The notes below the pieces were generated by a model. It did no database searches, was not told where the DNA came from, and was given only the letters and a program-made list of their open reading frames with translations. Shown piece by piece: positions 33,346 through 40,486 of a DNA stretch of 62,040 nucleotides. The stretch is from CALFVT01 sp964513675 (GTDB taxonomy: Bacteria; Pseudomonadota; Alphaproteobacteria; Caulobacterales; Maricaulaceae). The position numbers and the translations under genes are program-made. The stretch spans positions 1-62,040 of the forward strand of contig CAZEOD010000012.1 of assembly GCA_964513675.1 (NCBI GenBank). Reading direction: 5' to 3'. Each line of letters starts with the position of its first letter. Position 1 is the first letter of the stretch.

Positions 33346-34953
33346 GTGAACGAGATCGCACATGCCTTTGATAGTCTTCGGGATGCGGCGAATAGGCAAA
33401 CGGCCTTTCGCCTGTTGCGCGCGGCTTGTTTTGAACTGACCCTTGGACGGGAGCTGGTTTGGTTGCAGTCTAATATGGCGGAGCTGCTTTTGCGTTGTGA
33501 TGTGCCCCGTAGTTTTTTGCAATTTACGCAAATTTTCACCGATATCACACCGCGCTTGTCAGTCGCGTCACTTCAAGCGCTTTTACCGGGGGCGCAAAGC
33601 CGCTGGAGCGCCGCAATCAAATCGGAAAATAACCCCGCACGATATTATGATATTCTAATCGAGCGTTACGCCGATAACGCGTCAGGGGAGGCCTGTTTCG
33701 CCGGATATGTTCGGGATGTCACCGCAGATCATTTGGCGGCAATACAAAACACATCTCGCCAGAAAGCAGATGCGGATTTGGGCTGTAAAACAAGCGCGGC
33801 GTTTGACGCGGAAACCAAATTACTAACGCAGCTCGCCGTAAATTATTGCCCTGATGCGGCGCTCTTAAGCTTTAACTTGCAAGGCGTTGATAGCTTATAT
33901 ACGCATTACGGCCTGATGGGATTAGATCATATCTACCATGATTTACTTCGCCGCCTGATCGCTTTTTTACCGCAAACTGCAAGCGTGAGTCGAGGCGACG
34001 GGCAGATGCAATGCCTTGTCGCCGATATTGCTTCCGTGGATATTGACCAGCTATCGCGGGCGCTAACGTCTTTTCCGGTCACAACGCCGCAAGGGCCTGT
34101 TAGCCTAAAGCTCGATGTTGATGTGAAACGGCTTAAGATGTCGGCGGCCGATAAAGCCGCAACCCAATTTATAACGCCGAAGCGTAGCGAGCCGCCGGAG
34201 ATTTCCGAGGGCGATATTATCGGGCTGTTAAATCAGCGCAGTTTAAGCTTGGCGCTACAGCCAATTTGCGCGGCGCGTTCTGGCATCTTGCATCATTATG
34301 AAGCGCTCCTGCGGATTGATGATCCGGTGAAAGGGCCGCAATCGGCGTGGCGGCATATCTTAGCGGCTGAAGATTACGGCTTAATCCATCTGTTAGATCA
34401 CCGCGCGCTGGAACGGGCCATGCTGTTGATGATCCGCTATCCAGATATAAATTTGGCCTTAAATATTTCTGCGGGCACGGTCGGCGACATAGAGCGGCAA
34501 GATGCTTATCTTGAGCAGTTAGATGCCTTCCCCGCATTGCATAGCCGCCTCACGATTGAGATGACCGAAACAATGGCGCTGGCCCAGCCCGCTTTGGCGG
34601 CGCAATTTGCGGAGCGGCTACGGGAGCGAGGCTGCGATCTTTCGATTGATGATTTTGGCGCGGGCCATACCAGTTTTAAAACGCTTATGAGCACTGAAGC
34701 CGCTCAAATTAAGCTCGACGGCAGCCTCATTGACGGGATTTGCCAATCTGTCAGCCAGCAAAATTTTGTTCGGCTTATGGTTGATTTTGCCAAAACCTTT
34801 GATGTGTCATTGATCGCGGAGCGCGTAGAAACGGCAGAAGAACGTCTGTTGCTGGCGGGGCTTGGCGTGGATTATCTGCAAGGCTATTACCTTGGAAAAC
34901 CGATCTCTGAACATGATTTTACAGGCCGAGCGGCTCAGATTGCTTTTAAATAA
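33346..34953 (+). CDS. Degenerate GGDEF - EAL domain protein, probable c-di-GMP phosphodiesterase
   Basis: A 535-residue cytoplasmic protein: a PAS-like N-terminus (about 1-140), a degenerate GGDEF domain (about 155-275) in which the active-site motif is replaced by SRGDGQ, and an EAL domain (about 285-530). The EAL residues are preserved: YEALLRI, LALNISA, TIEMTE, IDDFGAGHTSF, IKLDG, AERVE and LQGYYLGKP. The protein therefore most likely hydrolyses c-di-GMP, the GGDEF part being regulatory. GTG start 3 bp after the preceding membrane-protein gene. It is convergent with gloB, only 5 bp apart. Confidence 0.88.
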   Translation: MNEIAHAFDSLRDAANRQTAFRLLRAACFELTLGRELVWLQSNMAELLLRCDVPRSFLQFTQIFTDITPRLSVASLQALLPGAQSRWSAAIKSENNPARYYDILIERYADNASGEACFAGYVRDVTADHLAAIQNTSRQKADADLGCKTSAAFDAETKLLTQLAVNYCPDAALLSFNLQGVDSLYTHYGLMGLDHIYHDLLRRLIAFLPQTASVSRGDGQMQCLVADIASVDIDQLSRALTSFPVTTPQGPVSLKLDVDVKRLKMSAADKAATQFITPKRSEPPEISEGDIIGLLNQRSLSLALQPICAARSGILHHYEALLRIDDPVKGPQSAWRHILAAEDYGLIHLLDHRALERAMLLMIRYPDINLALNISAGTVGDIERQDAYLEQLDAFPALHSRLTIEMTETMALAQPALAAQFAERLRERGCDLSIDDFGAGHTSFKTLMSTEAAQIKLDGSLIDGICQSVSQQNFVRLMVDFAKTFDVSLIAERVETAEERLLLAGLGVDYLQGYYLGKPISEHDFTGRAAQIAFK

Positions 34954-34958
34954 TCTCG

Positions 34959-35690
34959 CTAAAATTGATCCTTAGCGCGGCGAATCTCTCCGAGTTTTTG
35001 AGCGCTTTTCGCCCGCATAAAGGGGTTGATAGCCGTCTCAAGCGCAACATGTGTTGGAACTGTAGGCAGTCCTTTTTCACGCAGATTTTTGGCGCGCGCT
35101 ATCTCATCTATCAAGGCTTGATTATCAGGCTCAATGGTCAGCGCAAAACGGCCATTTGAAAGCGTATATTCATGGGCGCAATAAAGTAGGGTTTCATCAG
35201 GGAGCGCTGCAATTTTTGCAAGGCTGGCAAACATCTCCTCTGGCGTGCCTTCAAATAACCGCCCACATCCCATTTTAAATAATGTGTCACCCACAAAGGC
35301 GACCTGGGCGTGGGGCAGGTGATAGATAATATGCCCCATTGTGTGGCCCGGAGTCTCGATAACGTCAATTTTTTGGGCGCCAAATTCAAGCGTTTCACCC
35401 TCGCGCATGCCCTGCGTTAAACCGGGGATGCGGGCCGCATCATGGGCGGGGCCTATAATTTCAAGCGCGGGAAACACCTTTGCCAGCTCCAGATTGCCGC
35501 CTGTATGATCCCAATGGTGATGGGTGTTTAAGATATGGGTGAGCGTCCAGCCTTGGCTTTTGCATTGCGCTTTAATCTCTTCGGCGTCAGGCGTATCAAT
35601 AGCGGCGGTTAGTCCGCTGCTTGGGTCATGAAGCAAGAAGCCGTAATTATCTGACAAGCAGGGAAACATGTGAATAATGGCGCGGCTCAT
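34959..35690 (-). CDS. gloB: Hydroxyacylglutathione hydrolase (glyoxalase II)
   Basis: Metallo-beta-lactamase-fold hydrolase that converts S-lactoylglutathione to lactate and glutathione; 243 aa. The metal-binding motif is NTHHHWDHTGG (H57, H59, D61, H62); the third histidine is in TPGHTMGHI, the bridging aspartate in FVGDTLFKMGCGRLFEG, and the C-terminal YCAHEYTLSN and glutathione-contact basic residues (KNLREKG) are present. It is divergent from the methyltransferase gene, a neighbourhood seen in many alphaproteobacteria. Confidence 0.95.
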   Translation of the reverse strand: MSRAIIHMFPCLSDNYGFLLHDPSSGLTAAIDTPDAEEIKAQCKSQGWTLTHILNTHHHWDHTGGNLELAKVFPALEIIGPAHDAARIPGLTQGMREGETLEFGAQKIDVIETPGHTMGHIIYHLPHAQVAFVGDTLFKMGCGRLFEGTPEEMFASLAKIAALPDETLLYCAHEYTLSNGRFALTIEPDNQALIDEIARAKNLREKGLPTVPTHVALETAINPFMRAKSAQKLGEIRRAKDQF

Positions 35691-35761
35691 GGGCAGGGCT
35701 CCCGTTAATGGAGTCGGTTTTATAATTTGTATTTAGGGACAGAATATACCAAAAGAAAGTT

Positions 35762-36562
35762 ATGCGCCAGAGCGTCATTGACCTAGAGACATTTTATACA
35801 AGCCGTTTAGGCCGCCTATCAGAGATTATGGTTGCGCGGCGGCTTGGCGGGTTATGGCCGGACCTCAGTGGGCGGCATATTTTAGGCGTGGGATATACAC
35901 CGCCCTTTATGCATCGTTATATGGCCAGCGCGAAATCGGCTATCTTCGCTATGCCGGCCGCGCAAGGCGCAGTTGTAACGCGCTCAAACAAAGGCATTAC
36001 ATCGGTGCTGACCCATGATGACCGTTTGCCCTTTCAAGATGCGAGTTTCGATAATGTTATCTTGGCGCATGGCATAGAAGAAGCGGTGGATGTGAACGCT
36101 TTGCTGCGCGAGCTATGGCGCGTCACATTGCCAGAAGGCCGCATCGTCATTATTGCTGCTCACCGCAGAGGATTATGGGCGCAGTTCGATACAACCCCCT
36201 TTGGCGCGGGCCGTCCCTTTAGCCGCGCGCAGCTACGGCGGGCGTTGGAGCAAGCCGGATTTGTTCCGTTTTTAAGTGCGGGGGCTTTATATGCACCGCC
36301 CCTGAAAGTTTTCGCGCGCCCCCGCCTTGCCATTGCAGCAGAGAAATTAGGCGAGATGCTCTGGCCGCGATTTTCAGGTATTGTTATGGTGGAAGCTGTG
36401 AAACGTTTATATGCAGAACGCGATCGCGGCTTAGCCGAGCGGGTGAAAGCGCCGATTGTCAAAGGCGCGGCCATCCCCGATATGAATCAAAGCCCGCCCG
36501 TGAAAAATGCAGCGCAAACAGGGCTAAACACGTCTCGACAGCGGGCCTCGAAACCCTCATAA
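35762..36562 (+). CDS. SAM-dependent methyltransferase, type 11
   Basis: A 266-residue class I methyltransferase. Motif I is degenerate (HILGVGYTPPFM, with GxG only), then LPFQDASFDNVILAHGIEEA is the usual motif II/III area, followed by LWRVTLPEGRIVIIAAHRRG. The C-terminal 60 residues are basic/polar and probably disordered. Divergent from gloB with 71 bp between and followed after 8 bp by chorismate mutase. The substrate is unknown; the same gene pair (gloB, methyltransferase) is common in this class. Confidence 0.85.
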   Translation: MRQSVIDLETFYTSRLGRLSEIMVARRLGGLWPDLSGRHILGVGYTPPFMHRYMASAKSAIFAMPAAQGAVVTRSNKGITSVLTHDDRLPFQDASFDNVILAHGIEEAVDVNALLRELWRVTLPEGRIVIIAAHRRGLWAQFDTTPFGAGRPFSRAQLRRALEQAGFVPFLSAGALYAPPLKVFARPRLAIAAEKLGEMLWPRFSGIVMVEAVKRLYAERDRGLAERVKAPIVKGAAIPDMNQSPPVKNAAQTGLNTSRQRASKPS

Positions 36563-36570
36563 AGCCGGCC

Positions 36571-37326
36571 ATGGATAAGAACAAACCCTTTGATATCACC
36601 CAAGTTCGTAAAGATATTGACCGCGTTGATAAAGCGCTCTTGTCATTAATCGCAGAGCGGCTTGAGCTGGCGAATTACGTCAAACGTGCCAAACGCGGCG
36701 GCGCGATTTGGCGGCCATCGCGGGAGGAGTCGCATGTCCGCGATTTAGCGCAGGCAACACGTCACAGCTCGCCCGCTTTGGTGTCGCGGATTTGGGCCGA
36801 GCTTATGAGCGCGAGCCTGTCGATTCAGGGGCCTTTAACTGTGCATATTGGGCTTAAAATGGATAGAGGCGATAAGGCCTTATCTTTAATTAGGAGCCGT
36901 TTCGGGGCGTCTTTACCTTGTACCGAACATCCGTCGGCTATGGCGGCATTGGCGGCAGCTTATGGGGATGAAAATGCTGTCGCGGTTGTGGCCGCGCCGG
37001 GGCCGGGCGCGCGGTGGTGGAGTGCTTTGATGCCGCAGGGCGCGATGCCGGATCTTAAAATTATGGCGCGATTGCCGCGCTATGATGCTTTTGATTGGCC
37101 GGATGCCGTGGCTGTCGCTGTGGGCGACTTGGCCCCGTCTGGTGATGATATGACGTTAATAGCCACGGACAGTCCAGAATATTTACCCGCGGCCGCGCGT
37201 CTTCGCGCCGAGACAGGCGGACATATTTTAGCGAGCCTTGAGGGGTTTTATAAGGCGGAGGACCTTGACGATAGGCTCACAGTTATAGGCGTTTTGCCCG
37301 CCCCGCTCTCGCGCCAAGACGGCTAA
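36571..37326 (+). CDS. Chorismate mutase (AroQ type) with unknown C-terminal domain
   Basis: The N-terminal 90 residues are an AroQ-class chorismate mutase: ITQVRKDIDRVDKALLSLIAERLELANYVKRAK holds the R, K and R-x-x-x-x-x-x-x-V-K residues of the all-helical active site, read in parts, and REESHVRDLAQ follows. It converts chorismate to prephenate for Phe/Tyr synthesis. The remaining 160 residues have no motif of prephenate dehydratase or dehydrogenase that I can see; the pattern AVVAAPGPGARWW and the end TVIGVLPAPLSR resemble alphaproteobacterial chorismate mutase proteins near tyrA. It closes a two-gene unit with the methyltransferase. Confidence 0.85.
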   Translation: MDKNKPFDITQVRKDIDRVDKALLSLIAERLELANYVKRAKRGGAIWRPSREESHVRDLAQATRHSSPALVSRIWAELMSASLSIQGPLTVHIGLKMDRGDKALSLIRSRFGASLPCTEHPSAMAALAAAYGDENAVAVVAAPGPGARWWSALMPQGAMPDLKIMARLPRYDAFDWPDAVAVAVGDLAPSGDDMTLIATDSPEYLPAAARLRAETGGHILASLEGFYKAEDLDDRLTVIGVLPAPLSRQDG

Positions 37327-37358
37327 TCTGCGCCAAGAAAACGAATCTGCATTAAGCA

Positions 37359-38024
37359 CTAGGCGGCGGTTTTGCTCTGTGCCGGCGGGGCATTAGACGA
37401 TATAGGCGGCGTGCCGCGCTTATGATTATTGCGGATAAAGCTGAGAATTAATTTCCCATATTCTTGACCCATACGCTTGATTTGAGAGAGATCACGCCAC
37501 CACGGCGGGGCATTATCTTCGCGCACAGGATAGGATGTAATGCCGACACGTCCCGCGGCGTTTCCGATTTCAATTTCAGCGCGCGGCATATGATAAGCGG
37601 AGGTAACGAGGATAATATGGTCATAGCTTAAGGCCCGCGCCCAATTTGCCGTTTGGCGGGCATTATCAATCGTATCCGTTGCTTGGTCCATATCAACGCA
37701 GCAGGCCGCTAAGGAGGCGGGTAAATCAAGGGCGGCCAAGATTGTCTCCCGCGATAAATTTTCATTTGTGCCCGATATCAAAAGCCTCTCGCCTTTTTTA
37801 TCCGCAAGAAGCTGCACGCCGGCTTGGAGCCGATCCCCGCCTTTGCCGGTCCATACAACAATCCCGTCTGCATCTGAAATTTCTTCCGGCACGTCTAGGC
37901 GTGATATCGTGACGGCAAAAACAATAAATCCGATTGCAAGCCCCGCAATTATTAGCCCCATAACAAAAAGTCCATAGCGCGCTAACGCCGCCCAAAATGA
38001 TCTTTTTATTGGCGCTGCGCTCAT
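37359..38024 (-). CDS. YdcF/ElyC-family (DUF218) membrane protein
   Basis: A 221-residue DUF218 protein with one N-terminal membrane helix (about 12-35) and a periplasmic-facing domain. ADGIVVWTGKGGDRLQAGVQLL, LLISGTNENLSRE, TIDNARQTANWAR and ILVTSAYHMPRAEI are the DUF218 blocks, read in parts. In E. coli the relatives SanA, ElyC and YdcF influence envelope integrity. The start overlaps the ftsX stop by 4 bp, so it is the last gene of the ftsE-ftsX-ydcF operon, a link to cell-envelope work. The C-terminus is polar and likely disordered. Confidence 0.88.
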   Translation of the reverse strand: MSAAPIKRSFWAALARYGLFVMGLIIAGLAIGFIVFAVTISRLDVPEEISDADGIVVWTGKGGDRLQAGVQLLADKKGERLLISGTNENLSRETILAALDLPASLAACCVDMDQATDTIDNARQTANWARALSYDHIILVTSAYHMPRAEIEIGNAAGRVGITSYPVREDNAPPWWRDLSQIKRMGQEYGKLILSFIRNNHKRGTPPISSNAPPAQSKTAA

Positions 38025-38929
38025 CGGATATTATGTTTCTTAGACGGGGCGCGCCATGCGATAAATCCTGTCACAGCGGTGCAGCAGCTAACGAAAAATA
38101 TGATTAATCCCGCGATCCAAATAAGGTCTGAGACCCGTAAGGAGAGCCGCTGCATCAGGCTATCCCCTGTGCCCAAAATAAGCCCATTCCATAAGAGCGC
38201 AACAAGAACACCGCCAAACACCCCGATGATTGCGCCGCGTAGAGACAGCTTAAATATGCGCTTTGTGAATAGCTGCGCGACATATGGGCGTGACGCGCCT
38301 GACCTGTAAATAATTTTCAAGGTCGGTGCAAAGGCGCTCATCACGGACTGCGTTGCAAAGCCTGCGATGACGGCGCTGGCGGCCAAAACGAGCAGCAGAA
38401 CAAGCAGTGCTGTTCGGTATAGCGCGCGGCCAACAGATTCAAACTCACCGCGCCATACGGCGTGATTATCAATCAAGAGATTCAGCTCTAAGGGGGCCAA
38501 CCAATTTTCAATTTGATTAGGCAAAATATCTCGTTCGCTTTCAAGGCTGAAAAATAAAGGAAAGGGCAAGTCATCTGTTTGGCCGTTCGGGCCGAGCCAA
38601 GGCTCTAGCCGCGATGTCATATCCGCTTGGCTTAATAAGGTGATCTGGAGCGGCGGGGTAAAGCTATCAAGCCGCTCTGTTACGCGCCGAATAATTATGT
38701 CATGATTTTCCGGCGCGACATCGAAGACTTGCAAGCTCGCTGTGCCGTAGAGTTCGGATTGCCAATCTGTGCCAAGGCGTAGGCCTTGCCGTCCAGCGAG
38801 TAAAGCCAGCGTCGCTAAAAACGCCATAATCGCGAGTACAATTAAAAGCGGACGATCCGTTTCAGCCCGCTTTGGTAAAAGCGGCTCTATGGGCGGGAGG
38901 CCGAGGATGTCTTCAAGCCGTGATTTCAT
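38021..38929 (-). CDS. ftsX: Cell division protein FtsX
   Basis: The permease-like partner of FtsE that transmits ATP-driven changes to periplasmic peptidoglycan hydrolases. It is 302 aa with an N-terminal cytoplasmic tail, helix at about 27-45, a periplasmic loop of about 120 residues, and three C-terminal helices (about 173-195, 222-245, 265-290). LKIIYRSGASRPYVAQLFTKRI is the coupling helix region. The 4-bp overlaps with ftsE upstream and the ydcF-like gene downstream confirm an operon. The divergent loop sequence is typical for alphaproteobacteria. Confidence 0.9.
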   Translation of the reverse strand: MKSRLEDILGLPPIEPLLPKRAETDRPLLIVLAIMAFLATLALLAGRQGLRLGTDWQSELYGTASLQVFDVAPENHDIIIRRVTERLDSFTPPLQITLLSQADMTSRLEPWLGPNGQTDDLPFPLFFSLESERDILPNQIENWLAPLELNLLIDNHAVWRGEFESVGRALYRTALLVLLLVLAASAVIAGFATQSVMSAFAPTLKIIYRSGASRPYVAQLFTKRIFKLSLRGAIIGVFGGVLVALLWNGLILGTGDSLMQRLSLRVSDLIWIAGLIIFFVSCCTAVTGFIAWRAPSKKHNIR

Positions 38930-39669
38930 TCGCCTTGCTCGCGGGTTTGTAAGATTTTCCCGTCCCGAATAGCATAAACATCCGCGTCATATTGCTTTAA
39001 TAAAGTCTGATTATGGGTCGCAATAATGACGCTTGTGCCAAGGCGGTTCATTTCGACTAATAGCCGCAAAAGGCGCTGCGCCATATCAGGGTCAACATTG
39101 CCTGTCGGCTCATCGGCGAGCAGCAGCTTTGGCCGTGTTATAATCGCGCGCGCAATGGCTGTGCGCTGTTTTTCACCGGCTGATAATGTCGCGGGATAGG
39201 CGCTCATGCGCGGGCCAAGGCCGACCCAGTTCATCAAATCCGCTACGTCCCCCGCATAGCTGTCGCGCCGCGCGCCTGTAACGCGGAGGGGCAGGGCAAT
39301 ATTTTCAAAGACGTTCAATTCATCAATCAGGTCGAAATCTTGCGTAATCAGGCTAATTTGGCGCTGTAAATCATGGGCCTGAAGCGGGGAGGCCTGTGTC
39401 ATATCCTGCCCGAATAAGTAAATATGTCCACGGCTAGGGGTCACATCAAGGCTAATAAGGCGGAGCAGGCTTGTTTTTCCGATGCCCGATGGGCCTGTTA
39501 GAAAACATAGGCGCCCCGCCGGTAGCCGCCAGTTGAGGTCGGAAAATATCTCATTATTACGCCCATAACGCAAGCTTACACGGTCAAGTTGCAGTATTTC
39601 TGCACTTGGGGCGGTACTGGCCTGTATCGATTGACGATCAGGGGTAGATTTATTCGTGTGGTTTTGCAT
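38926..39669 (-). CDS. ftsE: Cell division ATP-binding protein FtsE
   Basis: An ABC ATPase of 247 aa driving FtsX. Walker A is GPSGIGKTS (59-67), the signature is LSAGEKQRTAIARAI (alanine replaces the usual second glycine), Walker B is LLLADEPTGNVD and the switch histidine is in IATHNQ. An ORF reaching to 40020 exists but its extra 117 residues run antisense to the divergent zinc-ribbon gene; the start MQNHTN at 39669 is the only sensible one. Even so the first 25 residues form a polar extension longer than in E. coli FtsE. Confidence 0.93.
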   Translation of the reverse strand: MQNHTNKSTPDRQSIQASTAPSAEILQLDRVSLRYGRNNEIFSDLNWRLPAGRLCFLTGPSGIGKTSLLRLISLDVTPSRGHIYLFGQDMTQASPLQAHDLQRQISLITQDFDLIDELNVFENIALPLRVTGARRDSYAGDVADLMNWVGLGPRMSAYPATLSAGEKQRTAIARAIITRPKLLLADEPTGNVDPDMAQRLLRLLVEMNRLGTSVIIATHNQTLLKQYDADVYAIRDGKILQTREQGE

Positions 39670-39699
39670 TTTAGCACATATAAACGAATCGGATTCCTT

Positions 39700-40470
39700 A
39701 TGATACTCACTTGCCCAGAATGTTCCACGCGTTATTTGGTAAAGCCCGAATCGATTAGTGAAAATGGCCGTACTGTCCGCTGTTCGAAATGTTCCAACAC
39801 ATGGTTTGTCGCCGCTGAACCAGATATGGTTGAGCTTGAAGAGCAAACACGCGCAGAATTGGCGTCCGATAAAAAAGGCCGCCGCGGGGATGATGCGTCT
39901 GAAGATGGGGGCGTCACAGGGCGGCGCAGTGGTGATCGCCGCGACCTTGGCCCTGATATTGGCGAGCAAGGCGCCCATGTCCAAATTCGCGATAAGGCTG
40001 ATAAGAAACGGCGCCAGCAACGTATTTTTGGCGTGACAATGATCTGGGTGACGACATTAGGGCTCTTGGCTGTGGCGGCGATATTAGCCTTTATTTTCCG
40101 CCAACCGATTGTTGAAAAATTCCCGCAGACCGCGTCAATTTATAATGCGTTTAAAGTCGAAGCCTCTGCAACGGGGCTTATTTTGGAAACGCCCAAGACT
40201 GAATATATTCGGGTCGACGGAGAGCCGCGGCTTGTTGTCAACGGAGCAGTTCAAAACCTAACGAAAAAGGAAAAAACTATTCCTTTAGTTAAACTGTCTA
40301 TTTTGAACAGAAATGACGAAGAAATCACCCATTGGTTTGTTCAGCCCTCACCGGGGAGTATTGGCCCGCGCGAAAAGGTTGAATTTGCCGCCGAATATCC
40401 AAACCCGCCCGTTGATGCCGCGTCTTTAACCTATAAATTAGCGGGCCAAGAGGCGGGGGCTAATCCGTAA
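39700..40470 (+). CDS. MJ0042 zinc-ribbon/DUF3426 membrane protein
   Basis: A 256-residue protein of the alphaproteobacterial zinc-ribbon/DUF3426 type. The N-terminal finger ILTCPECSTRYLVKPE plus VRCSKCSNTWFV gives two CxxC pairs (C5/C8 and about C27/C30). A charged middle follows, a single membrane helix at about 115-138 (TMIWVTTLGLLAVAAILAFI), and an extracytoplasmic DUF3426 domain with GAVQNLTKKEK and ISILNRND-like strands. The ATG at 39700 begins the finger; the longer frame from 39589 overlaps ftsE. It is divergent from ftsE by only 30 bp. Its role is not established. Confidence 0.87.
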   Translation: MILTCPECSTRYLVKPESISENGRTVRCSKCSNTWFVAAEPDMVELEEQTRAELASDKKGRRGDDASEDGGVTGRRSGDRRDLGPDIGEQGAHVQIRDKADKKRRQQRIFGVTMIWVTTLGLLAVAAILAFIFRQPIVEKFPQTASIYNAFKVEASATGLILETPKTEYIRVDGEPRLVVNGAVQNLTKKEKTIPLVKLSILNRNDEEITHWFVQPSPGSIGPREKVEFAAEYPNPPVDAASLTYKLAGQEAGANP

Positions 40471-40486
40471 TAAAGCGGCGCGCCCT

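Noticed and set aside
39670..40020. Long N-terminal extension of ftsE
   Set aside because: These 117 codons are antisense to the zinc-ribbon gene and show no homology; the ABC domain starts right after the ATG at 39669.
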